DNA of 64,000 bases, taken from Ophiura sarsii (lineage: Eukaryota; Echinodermata; Ophiuroidea; Amphilepidida; Ophiuridae). Both the position numbers and the translations under genes were made by a program. A model generated the notes under the pieces. The model did no database searches, had not been told where the DNA came from, and worked only from the letters and a program-made list of their open reading frames with translations. Numbering within the stretch: position 1 is the stretch's first letter; the number at the start of each line of letters is the position of its first letter. The stretch is from positions 21,508,658 through 21,572,657 of the forward strand of contig CM069457.1 of the NCBI GenBank assembly GCA_035610835.1, given 5' to 3'. Below, piece by piece: positions 20,737 to 33,534 of this stretch.

Positions 20737-22101
20737 CTCAAAAAACGGAATCGGCACGGCATCCATGCACGTAATGCCAACATAAATATTTAAATAATAC
20801 AAGTATCAAATAAATTGGTTTAAATATGAACTCATTATGCAAACAATTTAAAATCGTCAGAGTATTTCATAATTGTCCCGATCTTTCTAATCTTTTTTCG
20901 TTATAAGCGTACTACGGTGAGCAGTATTCGACACTTAAATTATTAAGAATATAACATTTAATTATCAAATGTATTAGTTGTGACTTCGCGATCACGGAAT
21001 GAACTGCCTAGTGCCAAATTGCATTATAAATACTCTCATTTCCGACCTTGTAACTACACAATATCTATATTATACACTCTACTGATTAATAATGCGTGCT
21101 CCGAACAGAATCCTCCACTCCTGTTGGTGTTGGTTCAAAGTATAACAGAATATGAGTTCAATTCTTCAGACAATGTTTACCATTCCGAATGTAAACTTCC
21201 TGCGCCATGGCATCTACAATTTACATGTACAATTGCAATATCATGTTCTATTCGTTATCCCGAAGGTCGATTGTTTGTTTCTTGCCCGACTGAACTAGGG
21301 ACGCTTAAAGAATATCTTATAAAAAAAAAGGCAGCTTTGCTATTCAGAATTACATTTTATGTGCTGTACCAGCCACAACCGAGTCAAATATAGGCCTAAT
21401 GTTGCTCAACCCAAATTATAACAGATTAATAATCTGCCAAAAAGGGTATTTAAACCATCCATATACCAAGGTCAGATCCCGATGCTACGGTATGCTAGTC
21501 CGAGTTAACTATCTATTATCGTATATAATATAAGTCCAACTCCAGCTATTATTCCGGAAATCAATACCTTGTACTATTTTACCAGTCCGATTATTACAGG
21601 GGTCGCATTCTGACGCGTCTGCGCGTCCTAGACCTCTCACTTTCTAATAGTGACGCGTCAGGTTTCAAATTGGAAAGACTTGCGGGTCCCGATCAAAATT
21701 GAAGGGACCCCTTAAATTTGACGATGTGTGGAAATGGAAACTTTAAGAAATTCTGCAAATTACATATCCATCCTTTGCTCACAATATAAATTCATTAAAA
21801 CTGCCCGTTAAAAGTAAATTTTTTAAATACCCAAACTTCAGGACCCCTCATTTTCTTGGGGGACCCCTTAAATTTGTTTTTTGAAGTCCTACGGGGTCCC
21901 GAAAAATGTCATGGGACCTCTCACATTTTGGATCCAGTGCTGCTATCCGATATCATGGATATGACCAGAGACCCCGAGTCAAATGTTTTGTTGGCCTATC
22001 CAATTTTACTGCAATTCAAAATTAAACCCATTAACCCTAACCTCCTAAGTCACATTTTGAAGAATTCTTTTTTCAACGACAAAAACGCGGACAAAAAGAG
22101 T
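20737..22101. other. Non-coding stretch
   Basis: A 137-codon frame at 20980-21393 has no recognisable domain and I do not call it. Around 21650-21900 phrases such as GGGACCCCTTAAATTTG recur (near 21706 and 21860), a short direct repeat. Confidence 0.4.
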
Positions 22102-22176
22102 GGCGCCGCCACCGGGGCTCGAACCCACAACCTCTCGGTTGCCAGACGAACGCTCTACCAGTGCGCCACGGGGGCC
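22102..22176 (-). tRNA. tRNA-like sequence (Ala-GGC-like), degenerate
   Basis: Minus strand, 75 nt. It starts GGCCCCCGTGGCGCACTGG, has the D-loop TGGTAGAGC, an anticodon-type loop CTGGCAA (GGC, Ala), and GTGGGTTCGAGCCCC in the T-arm with a good B-box. The acceptor stem pairs poorly and the anticodon stem has a mismatch, so this is a pseudo-tRNA or a tRNA-derived SINE head rather than a working gene. Confidence 0.5.
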
Positions 22177-22524
22177 AACCATACTCGGGCCAGTGTATTA
22201 GCCCGACTATGTAGCCTGGGGCCATTATTTCATCGAAAAAGTGCCACGCCAGCTGGCGCAGACAGACTTTACCGTGCACATTTGCGGCATTGAGGACATT
22301 GGAACCATCCTCAAGGTCCATTCCATGTGTTGTGCTAGCGTAGCCTGAGTGTACCACTAGACACTGAGTCTAATTCTGGCATTTTTACCGTTTCGAGGTA
22401 AATTATTTGTGCTAGGGCCTATATATTCTGTCCGAAAATGACCAACCAATGTTCTAAAGGTCAAATCTCTTCACTGTTGTGCAGACTTTGTCAAAGGTAG
22501 TCTTTCCCATTCCAAGTTCCATAG
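22177..22524. other. Non-coding stretch
   Basis: No feature recognised. Confidence 0.4.
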
Positions 22525-23056
22525 TTAGAACACAATAAAAACTATTTTAAACAACGCCAAACAGTTGTTTAAGGGGGCTGTGGACTCTCAGGTACAGCCT
22601 CCGTAAAACTGCCGTAACTTCTTCAATATTCATTTAATCTTTATAAAATGTATACAGTTTTTTGCAGAAAAGGGTTCAATGAATCCCACCATGATAATAC
22701 AATTGACCATTTCGGAAAAAATTATAAAAAACATGTTTTTGTACCCATTTTAGGTTTGGAAAAGATAACTCAAAATATATTTTGTTAAATTTTGTCATGG
22801 TGGTTTTATGATAATCCTGATAACATTCCCCAGGAGCGTTTTTTTTTGTCTTATTTTTTATTTTTTGAGTTACAGACCAAAAAGTGCCAAAAATAAAACG
22901 CTCCTGGGGAATGTTATCAGGATTATCATAAAACTAGTATGACAAAATTTAACAAACAGATGTTTAAACAGTTGTTTTACAGTTTTAACAATAGTTGTTA
23001 GAGTGATAGGCTTAAACAACTGTTTGGCATTGCTTAAACAGTTTTTACTCTGTAGT
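22525..23056. mobile_element. Inverted-repeat element with nested long palindrome
   Basis: The outer inverted repeats are about 45 bp: TAAAAACT, then AACAACGCCAAACAGTTGTT on the left, and AACAACTGTTTGGCATTGCT, then AGTTTTTA on the right. Inside lies a second, better palindrome. The arms 22793-22844 and 22895-22954 both contain GATAATCCTGATAACATTCC and CCAGGAGCG (or complements), around a T/A-rich loop. No coding frame. Target duplication is uncertain (possibly TA). Confidence 0.8.
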
Positions 23057-23344
23057 AAGCTGGTTAGAGTATATCACAGACACTGAGTCCAATATCTTGA
23101 CAAGGGACATTTTAGCATTCTAGTAGTCAATCTATATACATGTACCATATACCACCAGCTCAAAGTCGGGGTTTTGCTACCCGATAATTATGGAGGTCTA
23201 CCTAAAAAAATACACGTGCCTGCATCTTTTTATTAAGAAATACATAAAGATATCCTATGCAGATTACTGGGTACACTGCATACGACCATTTTTTGTTGTT
23301 GCTGTTGTCCTCGACCGCCCGCTCGTAAGATTTAGGGCCGCTCA
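23057..23344. other. Non-coding stretch
   Basis: No feature recognised. Confidence 0.4.
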
Positions 23345-23445
23345 GATTTTTTTTTTCCTTCAGATTTAAAAAAAAAAATCAGATTTTTTTTTTTCAGATT
23401 TTTTTTTTCAGAGTTTTTTTTTCCCAGATTTTTTTTAAAAACAGT
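23345..23445 (+). repeat. CAGATTTTTT-type minisatellite
   Basis: CAGA followed by 8-11 T is repeated five times with small interruptions. Just downstream (about 23578-23597) is a short (CCGC)n tract. These are simple repeats. Confidence 0.7.
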
Positions 23446-23936
23446 TTAAATGGCATTGAATATTAAACTAAGCGTTTATAACATATATGTGCGACTCCTA
23501 GAGTGATTTCAACTTCTTGTTGGCTGAACTTTGAGCTTCCACTGGTAAAAGACAAATTAAAAATTAAAAATTAAAAAACCGCCCGCCCGCCCGCCCTTCC
23601 TCTCTGAAAGTTGTGGAGGACAACATAACAAAACAAAATTTGGCCTAAAGAGTGTGTAGAAATCGGTAACAGATGAGAAGTAAGCAAATCAAATGTTCGC
23701 GTAATGTTTTACACATGCTTACCATGTCATATTATATTGGAAAGCGATTCAAATATATACTATATATAAACTAACCTTTGTATATTGCCTCGAGTCAATT
23801 TAAAGTGTTGACAGTTGACACCCAGTTACAAGTCAAGTTGAGTTATTTCTCTCAGTGACTCGATGCATGTCAAGTTATCAAAATGTTGCACAAGTCAATC
23901 ATTCACATTAGAAAGTTTTTATCTGCTATAAGGCCA
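23446..23936. other. Non-coding stretch
   Basis: Nothing recognised beyond the short CCGC tract. Confidence 0.4.
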
Positions 23937-24470
23937 TGTGTTTTAAATTGACCACCCAAAAAGGGTGGCAGCGTTGCATTTTAAGTGACGGATCATCCAT
24001 TTCTCTATATTAACACAACAACTAAATGTGGTAGAGCTATGGTTTAGGTGTCATTTGAAAGCCTACTTATCTAGCTACATTGTGTGAATAAATCAGGTAT
24101 TTATATAACTGTTTGGCTGAGATGTGATTGATTATATTTCGAAAGTCAGAGGTGGCGGCGGTAGCGGTGGCGCTGTGTACAATCTCTATGGGAATATAGA
24201 AAATGTTCCCAATTCTACGTTCAATTTACAATAACTCCTCATCTCTGTATGGTACAAACATGATTTTGCTCTCATTTTATAGATTGTTTTATATTCTATA
24301 AGTTTCTGTTTCAACAAACGTGTCAACTATTACGTAACAATTGTAATCAAGAATCGATTGCATTGTCCTTAGCTTTTTCCCTATTCGCTACACAGTGAAC
24401 TTGCCTTAATTCATCGGTTTTACATGCATGACTAAAACAAAAAAGTATACAACAAGTTACCCTTAACAAC
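23937..24470 (+). repeat. Old interspersed repeat (partner at 2.9 kb)
   Basis: This is the second copy of the family described at 2920-3450; see the shared words there. Divergence is high, with many indels. Confidence 0.55.
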
Positions 24471-25702
24471 CATTATGTTCTGATGGGTAAATTGCATGAG
24501 GAACTAATATGCCTGGTAAAATGATGATTGGGATAGGAATAAAGAAAATTGAGCTTTAATCAAAATATGAAGAAAAATAAAATCGATATTCTTTGTACAT
24601 TCTTAATCACAACATGTTACCATTAGGTCCTATGCAAACTCTAATAGCATATTTGGATTCCTTGTGAGATTACCGTTCATAAAATGGTTTATCCTTCATG
24701 TAATTCTGCACGGAATTAGCTTAGCACAAAATCTGTGTTAAACTGTGTTAAAGGATTAAAGGATTAGACAGCAGTTTATTCAGTAATAGAGGCTTAACAC
24801 CAGTCTAACTCATAAATGAATTACACCAAGGATACACCCAGAAAATGGGGTTATGGGGTAGAACAAGTAATGATTGCGATATGCTAATTCGAATCTCAGA
24901 TGGTGTTAAATGTAAAAATTTGGACATGCAACGGGAAGGGTGGCGAGTTCAAAACACATGGCCATAATGTACTATGATACTGTCGACAGATTAGTCCTAT
25001 GGGATAATATCTTAACTAACTTTAGTCGAAATGCTGTCTTGTATGACTAAATAGAAGAATGACTTATTGATTTTTTTTACAGTTTTGTCAAACTGCCATT
25101 GTAATTAATTTAAGATATAGTCCCTTTAAATTGATAACGGATGTCAGTATTAGCAATCATTTCGCTTCAGCGCATATATGTAATTGTATCAAAATGTATC
25201 AAAGTCATACATATTTGACGATCCCCGTTTTTGTTGTATTGAATTGTATAGACGTGTAAGTATTGGCATATGTGACATGTGTTTTACGGCAGTTTGCTCA
25301 CATGACGGGTAAATTGTTGATGATAATACATAATATTTTGCTATGATTAATTTCTATCTGAAATGGAAGCAATCTTTCACGCGTAACGTGGTTGATACAT
25401 ATATGTAGTGTTTTAATAGGGAAAATGTTTGGCAATTATTATAGCCGCATGGTGGAGTTATTGTGTTGTTCAATATCCAAATGCTGCTTTTTATGCTCTT
25501 TTTGCCTATAAACGCCAGTGATAGATACATCTTTAACATTATTTTAAATAAATTGCCAAATAACAATAATAATAATTTGAAACTAATAACAATTATTAGT
25601 TTAGATTGGATGAATAGTAAGTGACAATATTGTGCATTACTGATGAATGTGTAATGCTCAGCCATTAAAATTAATTAAACACTTTAACTCGCTTATACCA
25701 TG
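24471..25702. other. Non-coding stretch
   Basis: AT-rich. A 103-codon minus-strand frame (25354-25665) shows no domain and is treated as chance. Confidence 0.4.
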
Positions 25703-25919
25703 TACTCTCTTATAAGATCAAAAGATTGAAAAGTCAATCATCAAGGATTGTGCAGAGGGAAAGATCTTAAAAGATTGAAAATGTTCAATCTAATAGAGTG
25801 AAATTCCAGTCCGATATATTGAAATTTCACTCTATTAGATCGCATTTGTTCAATTTTAAGATCTTTCCCTCAGCACAATCTTTAAGATTGACTTTTTAAT
25901 CTTTTGATTTAAGAGTGTA
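25703..25919. mobile_element. TA-flanked 217-bp palindromic MITE
   Basis: The left end TACTCTCTTATAAGATCAAA and right end GATTTAAGAGTGTA are complementary. The arms continue with AAAAGATTGAAAAGTCAATC, GAGGGAAAGATCTTAAAA and TCTAATAGAGTGAAATT, so nearly the whole element folds on itself around 25810-25825. A diverged copy lies at 63594-63822. The TA flanks suggest Tc1/mariner-type target choice. Confidence 0.87.
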
Positions 25920-26391
25920 CCTTCCATTTAACTCAGTTTTCTTTTGCTTCTGAAGAAGATGTCACTTACGATTGTGAGATAATTGATATTTCTGTTAACT
26001 GTGACAATTCCACCAGTTCATAGACATCAGAAATCGTATCGTATTTTATACGATAACAAATCTATATTTTCATCCACATGGTACATACACAAACACAATT
26101 TCGACGACGTTCTTGTCGAAAACAATATTGATATTATGCAAAATGCGTTATTTTAAAAGCTATTTACCAACACACGGATACAATAAGAACTGATAATATC
26201 TTGCCATCGATTCTTTTAACAGCTATCCTAAAATATCTTTCGTATCTCGTTCTAGAACTAACGCAAAGATTATAAGGTATTTCCTTTTTAGAAGCTATGC
26301 TTTATCATCATTATGACTAGTACATGTGCAGCACTAAGGCCTAAAAAAAAAGTTTGATTGGCGTAACATAGAAGAAAAAAATAGGGTAGGT
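25920..26391. other. Non-coding stretch before the gap
   Basis: Nothing recognised. Confidence 0.4.
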
Positions 26392-26491
26392 NNNNNNNNN
26401 NNNNNNNNNNNNNNNNNNNNNNNNNNNNNNNNNNNNNNNNNNNNNNNNNNNNNNNNNNNNNNNNNNNNNNNNNNNNNNNNNNNNNNNNNNN
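26392..26491. other. Assembly gap (100 N)
   Basis: Exactly 100 N. The round number suggests a gap of unknown size, so linkage across it is by scaffolding only. Confidence 0.98.
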
Positions 26492-26546
26492 CCTCTAATT
26501 AGCCAGAACCAGACCATAACACCTTTTAGTTTTAATCAATTAAATT

Positions 26547-26586
26547 GATTAATTCAATTTAATTTAATTTAATTTAATTTAATTTA
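26547..26586 (+). repeat. (AATTT)n microsatellite
   Basis: Eight or so consecutive AATTT units just after the gap. Confidence 0.85.
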
Positions 26587-27739
26587 AAAGCCTAATTGAA
26601 TTGAATTTGTTTATTTTATTAAATTAAATCACATTCAAAGGGGGGGGGGCTGTCTTTTCCTTTGAAATTTTGATCATGGATACGTTGGCAAATTCTGTTT
26701 ATGACCTATCTGAACGGCCAATAATGTTATGCCGCTTAAGTTTTTATTGTGTGAAATTAGTAATGGCGAGCGTAACGAGCTGGAAAATGTGTCATATTTT
26801 CGATTTTGGGTGATATTGTGATATGAGTCTTTCTAACCCAAACAAGTTTAAAACATCCTGGGCAGAAACTTATGATCCACTCCAGTGAAACATCTACTTT
26901 TGTGAGCATTGGTGCAAAGCTGAGACGAGGTGAAAAGCATGCAAGAAATTATGTTTTTAATCACAATTGGATTTTGTAACATAATAGGCTAATTAACATG
27001 TTTATATTTTGATACAACCTGTGACTCTAGTAAAAATTTTTCTCCAACAGATAAGCATGTCTGATAGGCACCGAAAAGATTTGCTTTCCGGAAGTCGTCT
27101 CATAGTAAATGTTGTTGAAGTTGATAGGCTGTAAGAAACTAGTTGCGCGAATTAGACAAAAATGGCATTTACGCTCCAAAATAGCCTCTAAAACGCTCCA
27201 AAATAGCCTCTAAAATAACCCCAGTCAGTTCACCATGATCTTTGTAGTTTAAATTAGTAACAAGTTACACCCCCTATTTAAGAATTTAATAAATACATAG
27301 CCCCCACCCCCCCCCCCCCCACCACCATCACCATTTCAACAAATACGGTACACATAATGTACTACATTGCACTACTTGTACGTGCAAATGATGAAAAAAA
27401 CAAATAACAAATAGGATTGATAAAAAAAATGGATAAAACCCAATTTAGTTCAATTTATATCCGTTCAGAAAATTCACATTCATTTCCGCGGCATTATACC
27501 GATAGCATGGGTAGAATAATTAGGTCATCAACTTACTATAAAATTGCCTCTGCCATATAAGACCTTGCATGCTCATGATCTGTTTCTCAGTGTACATGTA
27601 CGTGTACACTGTACAAACAACAATGAATACAGTACAGTGCAAGTTTACTTGATTACATAACAGACTGGTGTTATATTCACTCCTGTCTCAGCAGTAGACA
27701 GTGGCCTGGTGCACAGCGGGCCGCTCTGATATTATAATA
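26587..27739. other. Non-coding stretch
   Basis: Contains a G-run at 26641 and a C-run at about 27300-27320. AAACGCTCCAAAATAGCCTC occurs twice in tandem near 27180. No gene recognised. Confidence 0.4.
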
Positions 27740-27938
27740 CAGTAAAACAACTTAATTTCGCTAGCAATTTAATTTCGCTAGGAAATCCAATTCGCCAATT
27801 TAAATTGCTAACCAATTATATTATTTATAATGGTTATATATATGAAGTTGGAACAAAATACTGAAATTAAATTGCCCCCAAAATTGACCAAATGCTAATT
27901 CGCAAAATTAAGTTGCCGTGAAATAAGTTGTTTTACAG
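27740..27938. mobile_element. Short MITE with CAGTAAAACAACTTA ends
   Basis: CAGTAAAACAACTTA at the left is mirrored by TAAGTTGTTTTACAG at the right (one mismatch), and further inward complementary words (AATTTCGC / GCGAATT-like) are seen. The left end is preceded by TA. At 199 bp it is a small non-autonomous element of Tc1/mariner/pogo type by its CAGT start. Confidence 0.75.
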
Positions 27939-28179
27939 TTTAAATTGCGCCCCATATTGCACTTCCACTATTATACCTATTCATTTCATTATTCAATAGC
28001 ACAAATGTTCATGTGCATTTTCTTGATTGACAATTTAATTTTAATATTTGACATATCTTTGCTCTTCAACAAACAATTAGGTAAGTACAGGAAATGAATC
28101 CATTCACGAAAATATCTTACTGCAAAAATATAATTATAATATAATTTTCCAAAGCTTTTACATGACACTTTCCTGCTTT

Positions 28180-28406
28180 TATGCAAACATCTTTCTATAA
28201 GGTGATTGTCACTTTTGAAACTGGACCCACGACCATTGAAATGACAATAACTCCGCTCTGCAACATCGTATCTCATCGATCGAGGTGTCAAAATATGCAG
28301 AACAAAATTATGCACTTGGTTATTTGCTTCGATTAATGCATACCTTTTCGAGCCGTTATATATTGGATCATTTCTAAGTGTTTCGATACTTTTTGTGAGC
28401 AGTTTA
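28180..28406 (+). mobile_element. One-armed copy of the 15.65-kb foldback MITE
   Basis: It matches the right half of 15651-16114 almost base for base (GTCACTTTTGAAACTGG, ACCATTGAAATGACAATAAC, CATCGATCGAGGTGTCAAAA, AACGGCTCGAAA as complement), ending GTGAGCAGTT-TA. The left arm is missing, consistent with breakage at the hairpin centre. Confidence 0.88.
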
Positions 28407-29393
28407 ATAATCGAACATGCTTTACTCGGTTATAATCGGTGCTGGACTAGTTTGTGCATCAGCCTTAACAAACTAGTCATGCATGCACATGAACAGATCA
28501 TATGGACTTCTTGTGACATCTATAGAACAGCAACTGTTCTGAGCTCTGATGAAATTTCACTTTTAAGCGGAACTGCGTAATACAAATTTCCAAAATATAA
28601 TAGAAAAGGACAAAGGTGCAACACCAACCTCCATAGGCCAATAAATTAAATCAAAACATAGCCAAAAAAAAACTGCGTGGTTGAGTAAGTGCAACATTAG
28701 GCACCGTTGTAACTCTAGGAAAGTATGCCGACTATTGAAACATGTTGCGGTTTTATTAGTAGAATGTTTTCTCTCTGGCAGGGCTATAGCGGTAGTTATG
28801 CGGTACAATGGAATATGGGTAATAATTCCCGAAGTTATCTGATAGATGTACAATTATAACTATAGTCTCGATATCTTAGTTCCTTGTGAAGGTTAATCCT
28901 CGCATGTGACACTAATACTGTAGTATACTGTAATTTATGTTCTCGATACTGTATTATTTTGTTGCTTCTATTTTTTTTTAATATTCGAAGATACAAACTG
29001 TTTGTTTCGTGGCCTTAGTGCAAAGACATATTTATTCCTATCATCTTTAAGCGGAAGTCAGCGCTGTAGAGATTGTTTTTCTTGCATCAATTACATGCAT
29101 ATATTCTGTGATTGATATGCGGGTAAGACTTGACCATAGCCAATTTTCTTTGGATAATTCAATGGCAGGTAGATAACATGAGTGCTTGAAACCTTATATC
29201 CATGATATGATATGAGACCAACGTGTTACTTGAAAAAAGACGTCAAGATATCTTGTCTGTAGCGAAGGTTTATAATTGCAAAACCGAATATTTGAGTTAC
29301 GTTAATCAAGTAGCCCTGTCATAGCTTACACAGATTACTGCCCTTTTTGCTCGTTTGTATTAGTTTGACTGACAGTGTAGGCAGAGTTAAGTG
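28407..29393. other. Non-coding stretch
   Basis: Nothing recognised. Confidence 0.4.
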
Positions 29394-29592
29394 AAACACT
29401 TTCCACGTAGCTATTAACTTCACCATATACAAAACATATTTAAAAATAAAACTTTTCCAACTTCCAAGAATTACGAAACCAATACTGGACATGTTTGTAT
29501 TTATTTTGAATGCATCTCTCATTTTCATTCCAAAAAAAGTGATGATAAATTCAATAATTTTGACATTTTGTATTGCCGCGTGGACATTTTAA
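29394..29592 (+). mobile_element. Family I MITE, copy 7, degraded
   Basis: AACACTTTCCACGTAGCTATT at the left and TTGCCGCGTGGACATTTTAA at the right. Internal words (ACATGTTTGTA, GAATGCAT, ATTCAATAATTTTGACATTT) match, with several deletions. Confidence 0.8.
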
Positions 29593-32500
29593 ACATGCAT
29601 CGTCCCAAGGAACTGGGACCAACAACTGGAAAGAAATATAGGCAAAATAGCTGCTTCATATACAACATGTACACGACATATCAATTTATCATTATACGGA
29701 AATGACTATATTTTGATTTCTCAGAACAAGGGATGGGCAAATTGATTGATGGGCAGGATTGCTTCACAACAATGCGCATTGCTTATTATTAATGTTGGTA
29801 CGATGCATGTATAAAACAAAGCTTAGAACGATGCATGTATAACACGTAGCTTAAATCAATCGGAGCTAAGACTGACAATTGATATCCAATAATTGTTTTA
29901 TTTCATAGAACAGTAATTACACCAAGCTAAAGACACCCAAATTTTTGTTTAGAATCACATAATTAAATAATACAGCAATGATGATAATTAATAGATTGGC
30001 AAGTTATTACAAGACGAGCATGTACTGTTATGCCGCCCTCTGGGTATATAATACTCGAAGACCTGAGCGTAAAAAGTTACCGAGTCTAATGTTGCTCTTT
30101 GAGTAAGTAGCATCTTGATATGAGACAATGCTCTCATTAAAAATGGATAATTGAGTTCGGGGAAATTATCTCCTTTTATGCCTGATAGTTTTACTTTTCC
30201 CCCTCAAATTGCAAACAGTAAACTCCCTGTTTAACCTCAACATAGAACATTTCATAGAACACGTTTCAATGTTTCAACACCTGTTATTGAAATCAAAACA
30301 TTACCCCATATCGCTTACAAGATGTGCGTAACAGGTATAATTTCATAAAAAAACACCTATTCTGAAAACGATTTGTATATCCCACTCTGATATTGTTAAG
30401 CATTAATTGAAATATCGAGTTATCGATCTACTCTTATCTTGTAAAGAGAATATTGTATTAACATTTTGTTGATAGGTAACACAGGCTTCAACACTTGGCA
30501 TTACACTATTTAAAAAGGCAAAAATGACAAGAATCGCCCAATGGTATTTTAGCCGTTGCCATGGACACGAAGATTATATTGTAAACATTAATTCCATATG
30601 TGCTTAATTCTATCAAATATGAAAGTATAAAGAAATTATACTTTTAACAATCCCTTTTAACAGTCCATTTATCTTAAGATTTGTATCAGTTATTCAATTA
30701 ACCGAATGTATCGATAATCCAGACACCAGCATTTACATTTTATAATAACTATACGCGCTGAGTTTAGAATAACGGATCAATCACAGTTGTGTTATTGTTT
30801 CAAAAATAAGTAAACTATTTATCCGTAAATATCACACCGTGATCGAGAGTGGTCAGAACAAACCAAGACAATTGTAGATATTACATGAACATGAATAGTT
30901 GACATTACGAGAAATGCCAGAGCATAGAAAAACGTCATCGTGCATCATTAAAATGTGTCCCACACATCAATTTCAATTTCAATTTTGATATTTTCTGAAG
31001 ATGTACAGTCCGAATGGAAACGAATAACAACAAAAGACTTTGTGCGTCTTCACCGATGAAAACTGTATGGCCTATATCATTACCAACAATGAATGTAAAC
31101 ATAAACATTAGAACATGTAGTCTCGTCCGATATTTAAAAAAGAAAGAAAAAAGAACACAACGTGACTGTTACTCAAAAATTGACTTACTTACTATTTGCA
31201 CTGAGATCTACAATAATGCAACAGTTCAACCTTTTTAAGATAACAGAGGATGTTTTTCTTTCTCATAATGTGTTTACCTTTTGACAAACTACACACGAAA
31301 ATAATATATTTTAGATCGAATTATGCGGTGCAATGAGAGCGGATATGAGCCTATTGTTTTGGAAGCAATTAACACACCTCGACCTCGGATTAAAAGTACA
31401 TTTATCTTCTTTATTATAGGTTGAATAACAAGCGATTTTCTCAAAAACAATTGAATTCAAAAATGCATTAATTCCATTGAGATTTATATATAAACTTAGT
31501 GCACTTCCGAAGCAGACAATGGTAGTTTTGTTCTACTATATATTCTTGCAAATGTTAATGGAAAACCACTTAGCTCTATGGTTACAGTATCAGCCTTATT
31601 GTTGTGTTTGTTAAACACCGGAAAGATTAAAGTATAATTGTTTTTAAAAACCCAACCGTAATTGATTTGAATGGGATACTTATGTTTCAATGGCGTTTAC
31701 AATCAAACTTAGTTTTCAATAGCCTGCAGTACGATGCGTAAACCAAGACAGCTGGGTCAACTATCTTTTAGCAACATTTTAGCTACATCGCCCTCTGTTG
31801 TCATAATTGACCAGATTATGTGCTATCTGTGCAATAACTGTCACGCCGCCAGTTGACGATATTATGTTCCTTTGGCCGACAACGAAGATTTTTTGAGCAA
31901 AACCAGCATGCTTCATTTTCATCATATGAACACCGTTTTCTGTCATCAGTGTTAATTGGTTCCGATCGGTATGACAAGCAGTGAAAGGCTAGTTATGTTG
32001 TTAAACGAGGATTTTTGCTACTGAAAGTATTATAATATAATTATGTCGCTTCAATTCCATCGCGGTACCAAATTGAAAATACAATTAAGACCAATTTTTA
32101 AGGCCCCTCAATATAAAACACACGCTGACAGGTTTGGCCACATAACTCACAATACCATAATATTGTTAATTTTACTGGACGCACTGTGTAAGTCACTGTT
32201 ATTACATACCGCGTGTTTTCACGTATTTTAATATTTTAGTATTTAAAAATACTGTGCTTGACATTAATAATGTTCGTATTAAGGATTATATCAATCTGAT
32301 ATTAAAAAGAATCATTGCAAAGAACCGATTTTCTCTTCCCTACTTATTTATTCAGCTCGTTATACTACGAACTACTACAGTTCGTCTCTATTGTGCAAAT
32401 GGATACCTATAGTCTGGTACCAACATACTTCTACAAGTCTTTTCTATCAAAATATTTTGATACTGCGAAATATTTAACAGGGGATATACCGTTTTGAAAA

Positions 32501-33428
32501 GGTTTCGAAAACTGTTGAGACACCTATACATGTGTGTGGCCAATTCATGCTTGCCTATACCATGTATTACAAGGTGGAAGTCAGACGACATCCAGGTCGC
32601 AACACATGTTGTGCACCTGTTTTTCTTTGATAAAACCTTTAATTTGTCGCTCTGTAGTTTTACGCTTAGCATTTGATAGGCTGCGGGCCCGGCTGAAGAA
32701 CACAAAATTAAAATTAAACTACCTGCTGATCTTCACCATGACTATCTGTGTCATCTCTCCGTTCGCGATATGATTGGAATCATATTATTTACATAGGGGT
32801 AAAATGACAGGCTTGAAGCTTAGTGCCACGTCTTGAATGCTAAATGACCGTATCTCCCGTCTGTTGGACATAGCTTACGAAAAGTAAATATACCGTTGTA
32901 AATACGGCTATTAGTTATTTCACACCACCTGTGTCTTGCCAGCGTGCTTGCTACAATTTCCACCGCTATCCCAACCATGGCTCAATGTTCTAACATTGGA
33001 TCATTTTCTGGGTGTAACTAGAAACCCAATGTCTTACCTTTGAAAGTTAAATTCAAACTTTTAACATCAATTTGTTATAGAAACTAGTGCTATTTCATAT
33101 TTTTTAAGATCAAAAGTTCAAATTTCGAGAAAATCCACCACCAAGGGCGTCACAAAACTGACCACTTCCGGTCAATTTCCCGGCAAATCAACAATAGCCG
33201 ATCAGTAGCTTTGAGAAAGCTGGTCGTTGACCAGCGAAATTGTCAGCTTGGAAACAAAACGTAAGTTTTTAAATCTATCTGATATTGGTCTTGCCAAAAA
33301 ACTTTACTACTTCATAAAACCATTGAATTAGGGACTGCCTTTTAAACACCTTTGTGTTTCAAGCATCAATATGTGTACCGTATAAGTTGATACCTGTGTT
33401 CAAATTAGGGGTTCAATAAAGTTTCGGA
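29593..33428. other. Long non-coding stretch
   Basis: About 3.8 kb of AT-rich sequence without a recognisable gene, RNA or repeat family. Open frames of 60-105 codons occur on both strands, often overlapping each other (for example around 32315-32773), and none shows a domain. A (CAATTT)-like short repeat sits near 30970. It may be intronic or intergenic. Confidence 0.45.
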
Positions 33429-33534
33429 GTTGTTTATCTTGAATCGACAACGGTAAGACGGGTTTATTTTGCGAGGGCAAGCTGCCCGAGCAAAAAAAAA
33501 CCCGTCTTACCGTTGTCGATTCAAGATAAACAAC
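33429..33534. other. Perfect 37-bp-stem hairpin with structured loop
   Basis: The arms 33429-33465 and 33498-33534 are exact complements (they include GTTGTTTATCTTGAATCG, GACAACGGTAAGACGGG and their complements). The 32-nt loop itself pairs: TTTTGC-GA-GGGC-AAGCT-GCCC-GA-GCAAAA. The whole 106-nt segment can fold as one hairpin. No target duplication is seen at its edges. It could be a young palindromic element, a small-RNA hairpin precursor, or a fold-back duplication. Confidence 0.9.

Noticed and set aside
20980..21393. 137-codon plus-strand frame
   Set aside because: No domain, no coding context and AT-rich composition. The opening text faintly resembles a LINE C-terminus, but not enough to call.
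22102..22176. Functional tRNA-Ala gene
   Set aside because: The T-arm is good, but the acceptor stem pairs poorly and the anticodon stem is mismatched.
27989..28315. 108-codon minus-strand frame
   Set aside because: Most of it lies in the one-armed foldback MITE.
32315..32773. Overlapping frames on both strands
   Set aside because: Mutually overlapping frames of 60-105 codons without domains are expected by chance in open AT-rich DNA.
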